Of a stretch of DNA of 32,620 nucleotides, positions 8,690-17,379 are shown piece by piece. Positions within the stretch are counted from its first letter, which is position 1, and each line of letters begins with the position of its first letter. Below the pieces are notes generated by a model that was not told the DNA's origin, made no database searches, and saw only the letters and a program-made list of their open reading frames with translations. Source of the DNA: Myxococcales bacterium (lineage in GTDB: Bacteria; Myxococcota_A; UBA9042); the NCBI GenBank assembly GCA_009692465.1, contig SHZD01000044.1:1-32620 (forward strand), written 5' to 3'. A program made the translations under genes and the position numbers.

Positions 8690-10161
8690 TCAGTACGCAC
8701 CCATTTCACAACATCACATAATTAAACTCCTTTTTCGCGTGGACTACGCGATTTCTGCATTGACTAATCAGGGGTTCAGCGCTAAGTCAGCAAGCCCCAG
8801 TTCTTGGCGCAGTCCACCTATGCGCACCGCACAACCAAACGTGAAAGGCGGGAACAACACAAGTTTCGCTGCTTTGCCCATGAGTGCTTGCTTGGCTTGA
8901 ATCCTCAGTTCCTCTTGCGCCTCACGGTGTTGCGTCCGGGCTTCGCGGTACGCCTTGTCAAACGCCGCTTCGTCGGCCTTGTTCGCGGCGTGAACGTAAT
9001 GTGCCTTGGTCCGGCCGCCTTTTTTCGGCTTGGGTCGCGCCTGAATTTCCTTTGAATTTCCATGCGCTGCCTGCGAGGCCGCGCCAATGGAATCGCATCC
9101 GGCGTGCTCGCCCCCTTGGGAAGAGAGGATCTTTCCCGCTACAACGGCCTCGAACCGATTCACAGGTTCGCGTACCTGACCAATGGGGCTTTGTGCGCTG
9201 CCGGCTGCAACACTGGCAGCGACGGCGACTGGTGCTAAAGGAGAAGCGGGCGGCGCGGACCGCGGAAGGTCTGCCAAATAGTCTCGATATTCTCCAGCAC
9301 TATCAACATGTTGTGAAGTCACCCCGTCCTCTCCAAAGCGCTCCGCCGCGGCCTTTGCGAGTGCTCGGTAGCGAACGCGCTGATCGTCGACGGATAGGTG
9401 CTTCCAACACGGCAGCACGGTCAGTACCACCTCGGGACGGGAGGTGTAATCGTCGTCGGCTTGAGGGCCGCCCTTGCGTCGCGACTCCAAGATCTTGCGC
9501 GCATTATCGAAATGCCTGCCAACCAGCTTGTCGCCATACATCAGCGCCCTGTTGGTATTTGCCCCCGGCCAGTCGTCGATAGTCCAGCGACTTCCTTTAA
9601 TCTTGACGGCTTGGCCCATTATATAGGCCAATCGGTTGGTGGTCGTCGCTTCGTCCGCAAACACGGGCTTGATGTGGCAGCGGCCAGCAAACACAGGACC
9701 AGTCAACTCGTGGATAGTATTTGAGTATCGCGCCATTTCAGAGTGAACATCGCGCAGGAAGTCAGCCAAGGCATCCGGGTTCAGAGATGAGTATAACGCG
9801 TGATAATGATTGCTCATAACGAAATAGGCGTGAACGTCGACACCATGTTCCTGTTGGGCGCGAGCGATGATCGCGTGAAAAGCTTCGGCGGTATGCGGGT
9901 TTTCAACGGGGTCAAACAGGAACTTGCCGTTGAGGGTACGGCGCGAAACTTCGACAAGATAGGTAGACGGTAGGAAGCGAATCTGGCGCATGGCGGTTCC
10001 GGCCCGCACGAAAGTGGCGGGTGCAAAACCTGTTATCGGAGGCTGGAAGCGTTTGCCGCGGTTGGCGGCGAAAATGGTTGCGGTGCGCGCGTCGAGCCGG
10101 GCCGACGGGCTAAAATTCCACAAAAATTGCAGGATGTTGTTAAATGAGTGCGTACTGATCA
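8687..10161. mobile_element. RAYT-like transposon bounded by inverted 29-bp repeats
   Basis: The left end 8687-8715 begins TGATCAGTACGCACCC and ends CACAACATC. The right end 10133-10161 is its reverse complement with 27 of 29 positions matching. The 1475-bp interval contains one complete gene, a minus-strand Y1/RAYT-type transposase. The same 29-bp sequence is dispersed at 4127, 4240 and 4364, with more distant relatives elsewhere. Transposases of this class (HUH, single-strand transposition) are known to sit between inverted REP sequences. The left end coincides with the gmk stop codon, and the right end lies 23 bp before the decayed molybdopterin oxidoreductase gene. Confidence 0.75.
8768..9991 (-). 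CDS. REP-associated tyrosine transposase (RAYT, Y1_Tnp / IS200-like HUH family)
   Basis: The protein has 407 aa from the ATG at 9991 (MRQIRFLPSTYLVEVSRRTL). The frame is open up to 10399, but that extension is translated from the flanking repeat. The domain at ~1-170 contains the HUH metal-binding motif within VMSNHYHALYS (His-Tyr-His), preceded by AFHAIIARAQQEHGVDVHAY as in RAYTs. The FAGRCHIKPVFADEA segment follows, then LAYIMGQAVK, whose Tyr is the candidate nucleophile, and a DWPG motif. The C-terminal half is longer than in typical RAYTs and ends in a charged, probably coiled-coil region rich in Lys, Ala and Glu. It would cleave and join single-stranded DNA at the flanking repeats. The gene appears intact. 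Its RBS is weak. Confidence 0.8.
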   Translation of the reverse strand: MRQIRFLPSTYLVEVSRRTLNGKFLFDPVENPHTAEAFHAIIARAQQEHGVDVHAYFVMSNHYHALYSSLNPDALADFLRDVHSEMARYSNTIHELTGPVFAGRCHIKPVFADEATTTNRLAYIMGQAVKIKGSRWTIDDWPGANTNRALMYGDKLVGRHFDNARKILESRRKGGPQADDDYTSRPEVVLTVLPCWKHLSVDDQRVRYRALAKAAAERFGEDGVTSQHVDSAGEYRDYLADLPRSAPPASPLAPVAVAASVAAGSAQSPIGQVREPVNRFEAVVAGKILSSQGGEHAGCDSIGAASQAAHGNSKEIQARPKPKKGGRTKAHYVHAANKADEAAFDKAYREARTQHREAQEELRIQAKQALMGKAAKLVLFPPFTFGCAVRIGGLRQELGLADLALNP

Positions 10162-10184
10162 TCTCCGATCGTTTAACGAGAATT

Positions 10185-11152
10185 ATGGCAGAGCCCAGTG
10201 TCCACTTTTCAGCGTGCAACCTGTGCGACGCCATGTGCGGCCTGAGATTAACTGTCCAAGATAACGAGATTGTGGACCTGCGCGGCGATCCGGACGACGT
10301 CCACAGCCACGGCCACCTGTGCTCAAAGGCCCACGCCCTGCGCGAATTGAGAGTCGACCCCGATCGCCTGCGCCAGCCCCAACAGCGAACTGGCGACAAT
10401 TGGCGCCCGCTTGAGTGGAACGAGGCCTACGATCTCGCGGCCGAGCGAATTCGGTCGCTCCAGCACCAACACGGCCCTGACGCCGTCGCGCTGTATGTAG
10501 GCAATCCCGTGGCGCATTCGCACCGCGCGGCATTGGGTGCGCAGGCATTGACCATGGCGCTGGGCTCCAAGAATCGCTTCGACGCCAACTCGCAGGACAG
10601 CAATCCGCGCCTATTCGCGTGCATGGCTGCGTATGGTGATGCGCTGGCTATGCCGGTACCCGATGTCGATAATACTTCATATTTGCTGATGATTGGCGCC
10701 AATCCGGCCGCGTCAAATGGCAGTATCATGGGTCTGGGCGATACCCAGAAGCGGTTGGCCGCTGTCCGCCTGCGCGGTGGCAAGATGGTGGTCGTTGATC
10801 CACGTCAGACGGAGACGGTCGCTTGGTGCGACGGACACGTGTTCATTCGACCGGGAGGCGATGCCGCGCTTCTGTTGGCCATGCTGCACGTCATTTCGAT
10901 CGAAGGCCTTGCCGACCGCGAGTTCTTGGCCACCCATGCCTGGGCGCGTGTCAACTCTTTCGCATTGCAGAGAGGTTTGGGCCACACGTGGTCGCCGAGC
11001 GCATTGACGTCGACTCGAGCACAATTGTCCGCCTTGCGCGCGAAGTGGCGGCCGCGCCAAGTGCTGGCGTTCATGTCCGCGTCGGCGAGTGTCAAAACGA
11101 GTTTGCCCCACTGGCCAACTAGCTGGCCGTGGCGTTTTCACGAATTGACGGC
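10185..11152 (+). pseudogene. Molybdopterin oxidoreductase, N-terminal part, frameshifted and truncated
   Basis: From the ATG at 10185 the sequence shows the [4Fe-4S] motif C-NL-C-DAM-C ... C-SKAHALRE, then PLEWNEAYDLAAERI, DANSQDSNPR, and MIGANPAASNGS with VVVDPRQTETV. This is the standard order of formate dehydrogenase/DMSO-reductase-type Mo-bisMGD enzymes. Near 10966-10975 the match leaves frame and continues one frame over as RFGPHVVAERIDVDSS, LAREVAA and VRVGECQNEFAPLAN. There an in-frame TAG (11120-11122) falls where relatives usually have Trp. Similarity ends near 11150, well short of a full ~700-aa enzyme, and runs into an unrelated gene fragment. The first frame stays open to 11507 but is out of register after ~10975. 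It should be non-functional. Confidence 0.75.
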
Positions 11153-13297
11153 GCGCCGTCGCTGTTTGAGGCGATTGTCAACCCCCAGTACGTGCTGCGT
11201 CCCAGTTCGACGGCGGCCAAACTGCAAGCGCTGGGCAGTGCCGATTTTGTGTGGCAAGGCCCCAGCGGGGCGAGCATTTTGGCGCATTATATCGCTGGGT
11301 TTGGCCTGTATTGCCACGGCGACAATATCGACTACGACGAAGTTTTGCAGACTCAGGCTGGCCACACCGGACAGTACCGGGGCGATAGCTCAGCGTTCAC
11401 CGACGCCAGAATTGCTTCTTATCACAAGGAGTTGGCCCCGTGGAGCAAGACACCGTACTTGTTCGTGCCGGTGGGCCGCGATTTTCAGTCTCCCAAACAG
11501 CATTTAGCTGACTATCTGGATGGTTACAACCAACGGAACTATGCTGGCACCGGCACCTGGACGGTTGCTGCCTCGTTTGAGGACTACGCCAAACTCGTAA
11601 ACTTCCACAAGGCGAAATTGCCGACGCTCCAGGGTGAGTTATCGCCTGTTTACATGGGGTTTTACGGCAGTCGCGGCGCGGTCAAGCGCCGAGTGCGAGC
11701 GGCGTTGCGGCAATTCCTAGCGGCCGAAATGTTGGCGTCGCGGCAGTTGGCCGACAGCGCCGCGCCAGCGTTGGCCAAGCTGACACGCAGCAATCACCAT
11801 GACTATGTGACCGGTACTTCGACCGACGCGGTGGTTGCACAAGAGCAGTTGCCTCAACTTGCGGAGGCGCGTTTGGCCGGAGAAAGCTACCTCAACCTCT
11901 CGATTGCGCAATTCGCGGCGACGGTTGCTGGGGACGTCGGTGCGTCTGGGCTCATCCTGCTCAATCCTTCAAGCCAGCCGTTGCAGGGATTGGTACAGGC
12001 CGTAGTTCCGACTTCGCATGTGGGCAACTCGATGATTACGTTGAATCTCAATGGCGTACCGCTTCCAACCGAACTGGTGACCCTTCCGCAAGCCGCGACG
12101 GTCATTGTCCGTGCTCAGGTGGACCAATTTGCGCCTTGGCAGGCCGCGATGGTGTCTGTCGCCTACCTGCAGTCGCCGCAGCCCAAGAATCCGGTGGCGG
12201 TTGCGCTCTTGGACTCCAGCGGCAAGCCAGTCGCAGCTGCAGATGCGGTTCAGATCGTGCTCGACAACGGGCATGTTCGCGCGCAGTTGCAACGCTCAAG
12301 TGGCCAAGTTCACCTAGCTTCGCTGATGATCGGCGGCGAACTGGCTCTCGTGGGTCCCACCGCTCAACTGATTGATTATGCTGACACCGGCGGGCTGTGG
12401 CGCATGGGTCACGAGATGGCCAATTGTTCGTTTGTGGCGACGCCATTGCCCGCAGACACTACCCCTAGCGTACGGCTTGTCGAGAACACACCACTGCTGG
12501 GTCGAGTTCGCATCGCCTCGGGGTTGGTCGCCTTGGAAGTATGGCTGGGTGCCGGTGACGCCGGTCTGTCTTTTGCCGTCGAGACCGCCGCGCCACAAGG
12601 CCGCTCGCGGGTGTTGGCACTGAACTTGAACAGCGCCGAAGATCCCAACTTGTTGACGTCAACTCCGTTCGGCTACGTGACCCACGGCGGGCAGAGCCAG
12701 TTTGCGCCGACGTTTTGGCCCGCGGTGCAATAGGTCATGTCTGGGCACTGGCTTCTGAGTCTGCGGCAATCGACCGGCGTCGCCATGGTCCAACCCGGGC
12801 AACTGCAAGTGCTGGTGGCTCGCGACGCCCGCGCCGAACAGTGCGATATCATGGGCGGTAATGGCAGCGATCCGACGGTACAACGGGTTGAGTTCCGCAT
12901 CGACCGCGTGGCGACGCCGGCCGAAGGGGACCGGATGGCGCAGTTCTTTAATCATCCTGCCATCTTGGCGGTTGCGCCGCCGGCCATTGTAGCTAGTCCG
13001 ATCGGACAGTCGCCGCCGCAGGCCGTCGGCTTTGACGTCCTCAGTGGCCAAGCGACGATACTCGCCTCTAAGCCAGCCGAACGCGGCAATGGGCGCGTGC
13101 TGCGCCTGCTTTTGCTGGACGACCAGCCTGTAGTCCTGCAGCCACGGCAGCATGCCGCGGCGCTGCCTTTCGTTTTTGTCGACTTGGCGGAGCGCGACTT
13201 GGCCCAGCCCGCTGCGCCAATCCTCAAAAACGGCGTATTTTCAGTGGCCCGAAAGACCCATGGTGCAATCGTTGGAATTCGCTATGGAATCGACTAA
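11153..13297 (+). pseudogene. GH38 alpha-mannosidase-like gene, missing its N-terminus, with an internal TAG
   Basis: The conceptual protein (frame of the ORF from 11129) has FVWQGPSGASILAHY, PVGRDFQSPK, KLPTLQGELSPVYMGFYGSR, and NHHDYVTGTSTDAVV with QEQLP. These match in order the later catalytic and helical parts of glycoside hydrolase family 38, followed by beta-rich C-terminal domains. The first part of the catalytic domain is absent. The frame is stopped by TAG at 12731-12733 (CAA TAG GTC) and continues in the same frame from 12734 to TAA at 13297 with a typical beta-strand C-terminus (VLLLDDQPVVL, GAIVGIRYGID). TAG serves as a normal stop for other genes in the window, so this is more likely decay than recoding. 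The family call rests on motif order only. Confidence 0.6.
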
Positions 13298-13313
13298 ATC
13301 GCCATGGCTGATC

Positions 13314-13496
13314 AGGTGACAGGGACTTCACAACATACTGAAGTTATGTAACTAATCTGAAAGTGCTGGCGACATTGCGGTGCCGGGATACAGGTGGGGC
13401 AGCCGCTGGCCTACACGCGTCCAAGCGACCCTCAAACGCTGACCTCAAGCCCCGTTGTTGAGGTGACAGGGACTTAACAACATACTGAAGTTATGT
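13314..13496. repeat. Two direct copies of a 36-bp repeat
   Basis: AGGTGACAGGGACTT...TGAAGTTATGT occurs at 13314-13349 and 13461-13496, identical except for one base (C/A at position 16), 147 bp apart. The centre (TT-C/A-ACAACATACTGAA) and the following TTATGTGG resemble the transposon-end family (TTTCACAACATCCTGAA...TATGTGG), so this may be a diverged branch of it. The 224-bp gap between the GH38 pseudogene and the next gene holds nothing else that was recognised. Confidence 0.75.
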
Positions 13497-13521
13497 GGTT
13501 AGTTGCGTCCGTCTCGCCATT

Positions 13522-15402
13522 TTACAGTTTTAGAACCGTCACTTTGCCGTCACCGGCTTGGACGCCAGACGCCGCATCCGGGTTGGTGCCGACATTGTAC
13601 GAGCCGCCACCACCGCCGCCGCCATACAGGTTGTTTGTGTACGTGCCGCCCGCGCCGCCCGCATACCCGCCGCCGCCACCGCCCCCGTTGGTCGACTCGG
13701 AATTGCCGCCGCCACCGCCAAAACCGCCCGATGCGTAGCCTATACGCGACAAGCCGCCGATGCCGCCGTTGATAAACGATTTTCCAGGATAACCGCTGGA
13801 TACTTGCTTGGTGCCGCCATCGCTGGTCATGCCGCCGCCGCCGCCACCGCCAACGGTCAAGGTTGTTGACCCCGTGGAGCCGCCAGCGCCATTGCTGCCG
13901 CCCGTGCCAAAACCGTAGCTGTCCTTGGTGCCGGCCGTGACAATCGCACCCGCTACGCCCATTTGGGCCGCAGCCGAACCTCCCAAGCCGCCGCCACCGC
14001 CGGCCGCGACCAGCAGCACGTTGGTGTTCAGTGCGGCAAACGTGCCACCGCCGCCGCCCGATGAAAAACCGGTTGGCGCTTTGGCTCCTTTTTGACCGAC
14101 CAAAATCTTGAGTATCTGCCCAGCCTTGAGCAAGTAATCCCCGCGAACGCGCGCACCTTTGGCGCCAGAAATGTTGTTGCTGTTGGCTGCGCCCTCGGCT
14201 CCGAATGCTTCGATGCGGTAGGTGCCGTCGGCGGGCACCGTCCATGACTGAATGCCGACGCTGAGCGTGACTTTGCCGGCGAGCCCGGTGGATGCATACG
14301 CCAAATTGCATTGGGCTAGGCTCGGCCCGGACTGGCCGGTGGCGGCGCACGAGGTGAACGCGACACTGACGACAACGGGTTTGAGGCACAGGTTTGAACA
14401 GTCGTCCGTGTCGACCTTGTTGGCATCGTCGCATTCTTCGTTGGCGTCGACGTTGCCGTCGCCACACATGGGTGCAAACGCAAACTTGCGCCACACGCCC
14501 TTGCGGTACAAGAAGGCCTCGCCGTTGTCGCTGCGGTACACGATTTGGCTGTCTTTGGCCAGTTTGTCCATCTCGGTTTGCGAGCTGGCAGTTCGCACAA
14601 CAGTGGCCGGCGAACCATCCACGCACAGCCCGCCAAGGACGCTTGCCATATCCAAAGCGCAGCCCGCGCCAAGCTTTTTGCCCAAGCCCGCGCCGCCGCT
14701 CAGTGTTTGGGCTTGGCTAAATGTGTTTGCGCCAGCGACAGTGGCACAACTGGCCAAGTCCAGGGCGCCGCACAACAAGGCGCCGTTGGGCGCGGAGCCG
14801 ACGCCAAACTGGCCGCTCGGACACTTCTCGCCTGCTTTCACTAGTACCGGCTTTATGGCCAAGTCGTCGAAACTGCCCGTTTTGGCGATGTCGGCCAAGT
14901 CGCTGGCTTTGACGAACGATTTGGTCACTTCCGGGGCGAGCTGGTTCAGCCCGATGCAGCCAGTGCAGTTCAAAGTGTTAGCGGTGTCAGCAACCAGAGC
15001 GTAAGGAGCCCAACCAACAGCGACACGGGTTAGTTCTGGCTCTGCTTCCACTTGCAGGCCGAGCCATAAGTTTTGGTACTTCCCAAGGAACGCCGCCGTC
15101 AGCAGCAGCGTGGGATCGGAGGCACCAATATACAAGGCGAACTGGCCGTTTTTGACTGGCACTCCGACGGTAATCTCCTTGTATTCCGCGATATTGGCGT
15201 CCACTGTTGCGTACAGCCGCGCTGTCAACGTGTAGTTGCCATCGGCGGCGGGCACACCCGATGAAGTCACGGCGCCAAAGGCCTGCAGAACGTGACCAGT
15301 CGGCGCCGCCGCCGAAACTACGGTCGCGGCTGTCCAGTTGGCCATCAGCGCCAAAACGACGGCTGCGCAGTTGCGCCTGAGCGTGAAACCTGATGAAAAC
15401 AT
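13522..15402 (-). CDS. Exported modular protein: shared N-domain, DUF4215 motif, glycine-rich C-terminus
   Basis: 626 aa with a signal peptide (CAAVVLALMANW..., cleaved near VSAAA). The N-domain (~35-185) contains DGNYTLTARLY, VKNGQFALYIG, a WLGLQV-EPEL segment, APYAL and LNCTGCIG. It is the domain shared with the two fibrinogen-like proteins at 23856 and 25867. Around residue 310 lies CGDGNVDANEECDDAN...DDCSNLC, a DUF4215-type Cys-rich motif common in Myxococcota. The C-terminal ~230 residues form a glycine-rich domain with strands WTVPADGTYRIEAFGAEG and LKILVGQKG, resembling the Gly_rich (PF12810) fold, and no anchor motif. It is likely a secreted or surface-displayed adhesin-like protein; the ligand is unknown. 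The promoter region faces the divergent barrel gene and includes the 19-bp repeat array. Confidence 0.78.
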   Translation of the reverse strand: MFSSGFTLRRNCAAVVLALMANWTAATVVSAAAPTGHVLQAFGAVTSSGVPAADGNYTLTARLYATVDANIAEYKEITVGVPVKNGQFALYIGASDPTLLLTAAFLGKYQNLWLGLQVEAEPELTRVAVGWAPYALVADTANTLNCTGCIGLNQLAPEVTKSFVKASDLADIAKTGSFDDLAIKPVLVKAGEKCPSGQFGVGSAPNGALLCGALDLASCATVAGANTFSQAQTLSGGAGLGKKLGAGCALDMASVLGGLCVDGSPATVVRTASSQTEMDKLAKDSQIVYRSDNGEAFLYRKGVWRKFAFAPMCGDGNVDANEECDDANKVDTDDCSNLCLKPVVVSVAFTSCAATGQSGPSLAQCNLAYASTGLAGKVTLSVGIQSWTVPADGTYRIEAFGAEGAANSNNISGAKGARVRGDYLLKAGQILKILVGQKGAKAPTGFSSGGGGGTFAALNTNVLLVAAGGGGGLGGSAAAQMGVAGAIVTAGTKDSYGFGTGGSNGAGGSTGSTTLTVGGGGGGGMTSDGGTKQVSSGYPGKSFINGGIGGLSRIGYASGGFGGGGGNSESTNGGGGGGGYAGGAGGTYTNNLYGGGGGGGSYNVGTNPDAASGVQAGDGKVTVLKL

Positions 15403-15617
15403 TGGATTTACTCGCGATTATACGAAAACCAGCAATTACCGTCGAGCGTACCGTCGCCGGTGTGCGCGCTTGGCCATACCATAGCAAAGTGCCGACAAGG
15501 CTGCACGTGTCCTTGTCTTTGCAACCTGCAAAGGTTTGTGAAGAGTTGTGGCGACAGCCGCAGTGGGCGGGCGATTGCCGCGGCGGACGCGCTTGTGCAA
15601 CACTGCAAAGCCCAGTC

Positions 15618-15712
15618 GCGCCCCAACGACTTGCACGCGCCCCAACGACTTGCACGCGCCCCAACGACTTGCGCGCGCCCAAACGACTTGCGCGCGCCCC
15701 AACGACTTGCAA
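15618..15712. repeat. Five tandem 19-bp repeats upstream of an outer-membrane protein gene
   Basis: The unit GCGCCCCAACGACTTGCAC is repeated five times without gaps (15618, 15637, 15656, 15675, 15694), with substitutions only at one internal base and the last two bases. The array ends 24 bp before the ATG at 15737 in a 334-bp gap between divergent genes, so it lies in the 5' leader or promoter region. It could be a set of operator sites or a slippage-prone spacer. The rest of the gap (15403-15617) shows nothing clear. Confidence 0.85.
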
Positions 15713-15736
15713 CTGCGCAGACAATGAGGAATGAGC

Positions 15737-16909
15737 ATGAGCACATTGAAGTTGAATCTTCTGTTTTCAGTCACTTTGGCCTGTGCCCTTGGCCTGGTCG
15801 CGGTGCCAGCTGAGGCGCGACGACCCTTTGAAGACACCGACTTGTTCACCGGGCACTCCATTCGCCAATCGTCCAAGGACCGCAAGATCGCCGCGGGCAT
15901 CAATATTCACGCCGCTCCGGTGCCATTTGTGGCCCGCAAGGCGCTCAAAGACGTGGTTTCCGCGACGAAGTCAGTCTACCCAGACGGCGAAGCGTTGCTG
16001 AGCGTGTTGGAGAAAAGCGACGCGGGCAAGGTCAACGGGCTGGCCGCGGCCAAAAACGTCGACGGCACCAAGAAGCAACTGCGCGACGACTTGAAAGCAG
16101 CCAACGTCACCCCGACTGCCACTCAAACCAAAGCGATCGACAACATCAGCGCCAGTAATATCGAGCAAGTGGAGGCCATTACCGCGGTGGCGATGGGCCA
16201 AGGTAGCGACGGCGCCTTTGTGTTTGGCCTCGAGCCGTGGGCGGAATACAACGCCGGCCTGTGGGACATCACCGCAGCCTTGCCGGTGGCCGGATTTCGC
16301 AGTGCCGACGGTTCGTCATTTTCGATCGGCAACTTGAACGTGGACGCCCGTGTCGGTTCGCGCAAGAGCCTAATCGGGGCCGGCGGCCTGTATTTGCCGT
16401 TGGCCATTGGTTGGACCGGCGGCCTGTCGCTGTACCTGCCGACCGGTACCCAGGAAGCCAACCGCGTGGCGCTCAGCAACGTGCTGGTGCTGCCCAAGTA
16501 CCTGCATGAGTATCTGACTGTGCAACCGTATGGCATTTTTGGTGCCGAAGCGTTGATTTTTGCCGTGCAATTGCGCTTGGAATACACGCATATGCTCGCA
16601 GTTCGCGGCAATCCTGCTTTTGACAATGTCGGCTATTTGAACTGGGCAGCGTCGCTGGTCACTCGGGCGTGGTTGGTCGATTTGGTCGCCGAGTTCGATG
16701 GGCTCAAAGAGGCGTATAACGCTCCGGCCATGAACGACATTTTCGCCACACTGGGCGGGCGCTTGAGTTTGGGACCGGTGCGACTGGGCATGGCCGCACG
16801 GATGCCGATCACCACCCCGTCAGCCACCGCCAGTGAGCGGTCGTTTGGGGTATCTTTTGCCAATGTCGCCAAGTTTAATCTGTTGTTGCAGGGTTTTTTG
16901 ACGTTCTAG
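15737..16909 (+). CDS. Putative outer-membrane beta-barrel protein
   Basis: 390 aa, no family recognised. The signal peptide is MSTLKLNLLFSVTLACALGL, cleaved near AEA-RRPF. Residues ~30-165 are mainly helical and charged. From ~170 onward the pattern alternates like beta strands (AFVFGLEPWAEYNAG, GLSLYLPTGT, QLRLEYTHMLAV, RLSLGPVRLGMAARM). The last residues, FNLLLQGFLTF, end in Phe, as in the beta-signal of outer-membrane barrels. The ATG at 15731 is also in frame, but GAGGA at 15726-15730 sits right next to it and is properly spaced (6 nt) for the ATG at 15737. The upstream 19-bp array suggests special control of expression. A transporter or porin-like role is possible but not shown. Confidence 0.6.
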   Translation: MSTLKLNLLFSVTLACALGLVAVPAEARRPFEDTDLFTGHSIRQSSKDRKIAAGINIHAAPVPFVARKALKDVVSATKSVYPDGEALLSVLEKSDAGKVNGLAAAKNVDGTKKQLRDDLKAANVTPTATQTKAIDNISASNIEQVEAITAVAMGQGSDGAFVFGLEPWAEYNAGLWDITAALPVAGFRSADGSSFSIGNLNVDARVGSRKSLIGAGGLYLPLAIGWTGGLSLYLPTGTQEANRVALSNVLVLPKYLHEYLTVQPYGIFGAEALIFAVQLRLEYTHMLAVRGNPAFDNVGYLNWAASLVTRAWLVDLVAEFDGLKEAYNAPAMNDIFATLGGRLSLGPVRLGMAARMPITTPSATASERSFGVSFANVAKFNLLLQGFLTF

Positions 16910-17013
16910 GCATCTAGAGAGTTCCGCATGCCGTCAAATCGGCACCCACGATGCATGAAACTCCTTGAGCGGCATGTGGAATGTGGGCCGCAGCCGCGGA
17001 CCACCGCGGGGGT

Positions 17014-17034
17014 TTGGGGGCGGCGCGCCCCCAA
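17014..17034 (+). terminator. Perfect GC-rich hairpin, possible terminator
   Basis: TTGGGGGCG (17014-17022) pairs perfectly with CGCCCCCAA (17026-17034) over a 3-nt loop and is followed by GTTTCTAG, a weak T run. It lies about 105 bp after the barrel gene. The rest of 16910-17174 has no gene; a short open frame at 16928-17161 has no recognisable features. Confidence 0.4.
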
Positions 17035-17174
17035 GTTTCTAGTTAGCCGATCAAATACCATTTGCTCGGCGTCTCAGTGCTTGCTTTGTGGGTCGCGCGC
17101 CTACGCCCGAGGCGTCGGGCCGCTCCGTTTTGTTTGGGAATTCTTTGAGGTTCGGCGTTAATTGGTCGGGTCTT

Positions 17175-17379
17175 TAGGAGCGTGTCGGAGTATTCCGACT
17201 CGCTCCTAGCGCCGTCTGGCTAGACGGCGGCAACTGTCCGAAACTGCACGGATTCACTCCGGGCAGTTCTTGGACAGTTGAGAATATCTGAGAAGCTAGG
17301 AGACTGTCGGATCGCAATAGATTCATTGTGTATAACCGCAAAGACATTTCATAACCGATTGATTTCCGACAGGCTCCTA
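17175..17379. repeat. MITE-like composite repeat, copy 2 (205 bp, inverted relative to copy 1)
   Basis: This is the reverse complement of the 6643-6857 element: the 34-bp palindrome is at 17175-17208, the internal hairpins follow, and the 83-bp module with inverted ends is at 17297-17379. Near 17285 it has one copy of the 10-mer where copy 1 has expanded copies, which explains most of the length difference. It directly abuts the remnant of a MYXO-CTERM protein. Confidence 0.85.

Noticed and set aside
9992-10399. N-terminal extension of the RAYT gene
   Set aside because: It runs through the transposon end and overlaps the molybdopterin gene on the other strand; conserved similarity starts at the ATG at 9991.
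11120-11122. Selenocysteine or pyrrolysine recoding in the molybdopterin oxidoreductase
   Set aside because: The codon is TAG, not TGA, at a position not known to bind the metal, and the gene is also frameshifted and truncated.
15618-15712. CRISPR array
   Set aside because: The units abut with no spacers, and no cas genes are present.
16928-17161. Small open frame of 77 codons
   Set aside because: No ribosome site, no motif and no family resemblance; it overlaps the GC-rich hairpin.
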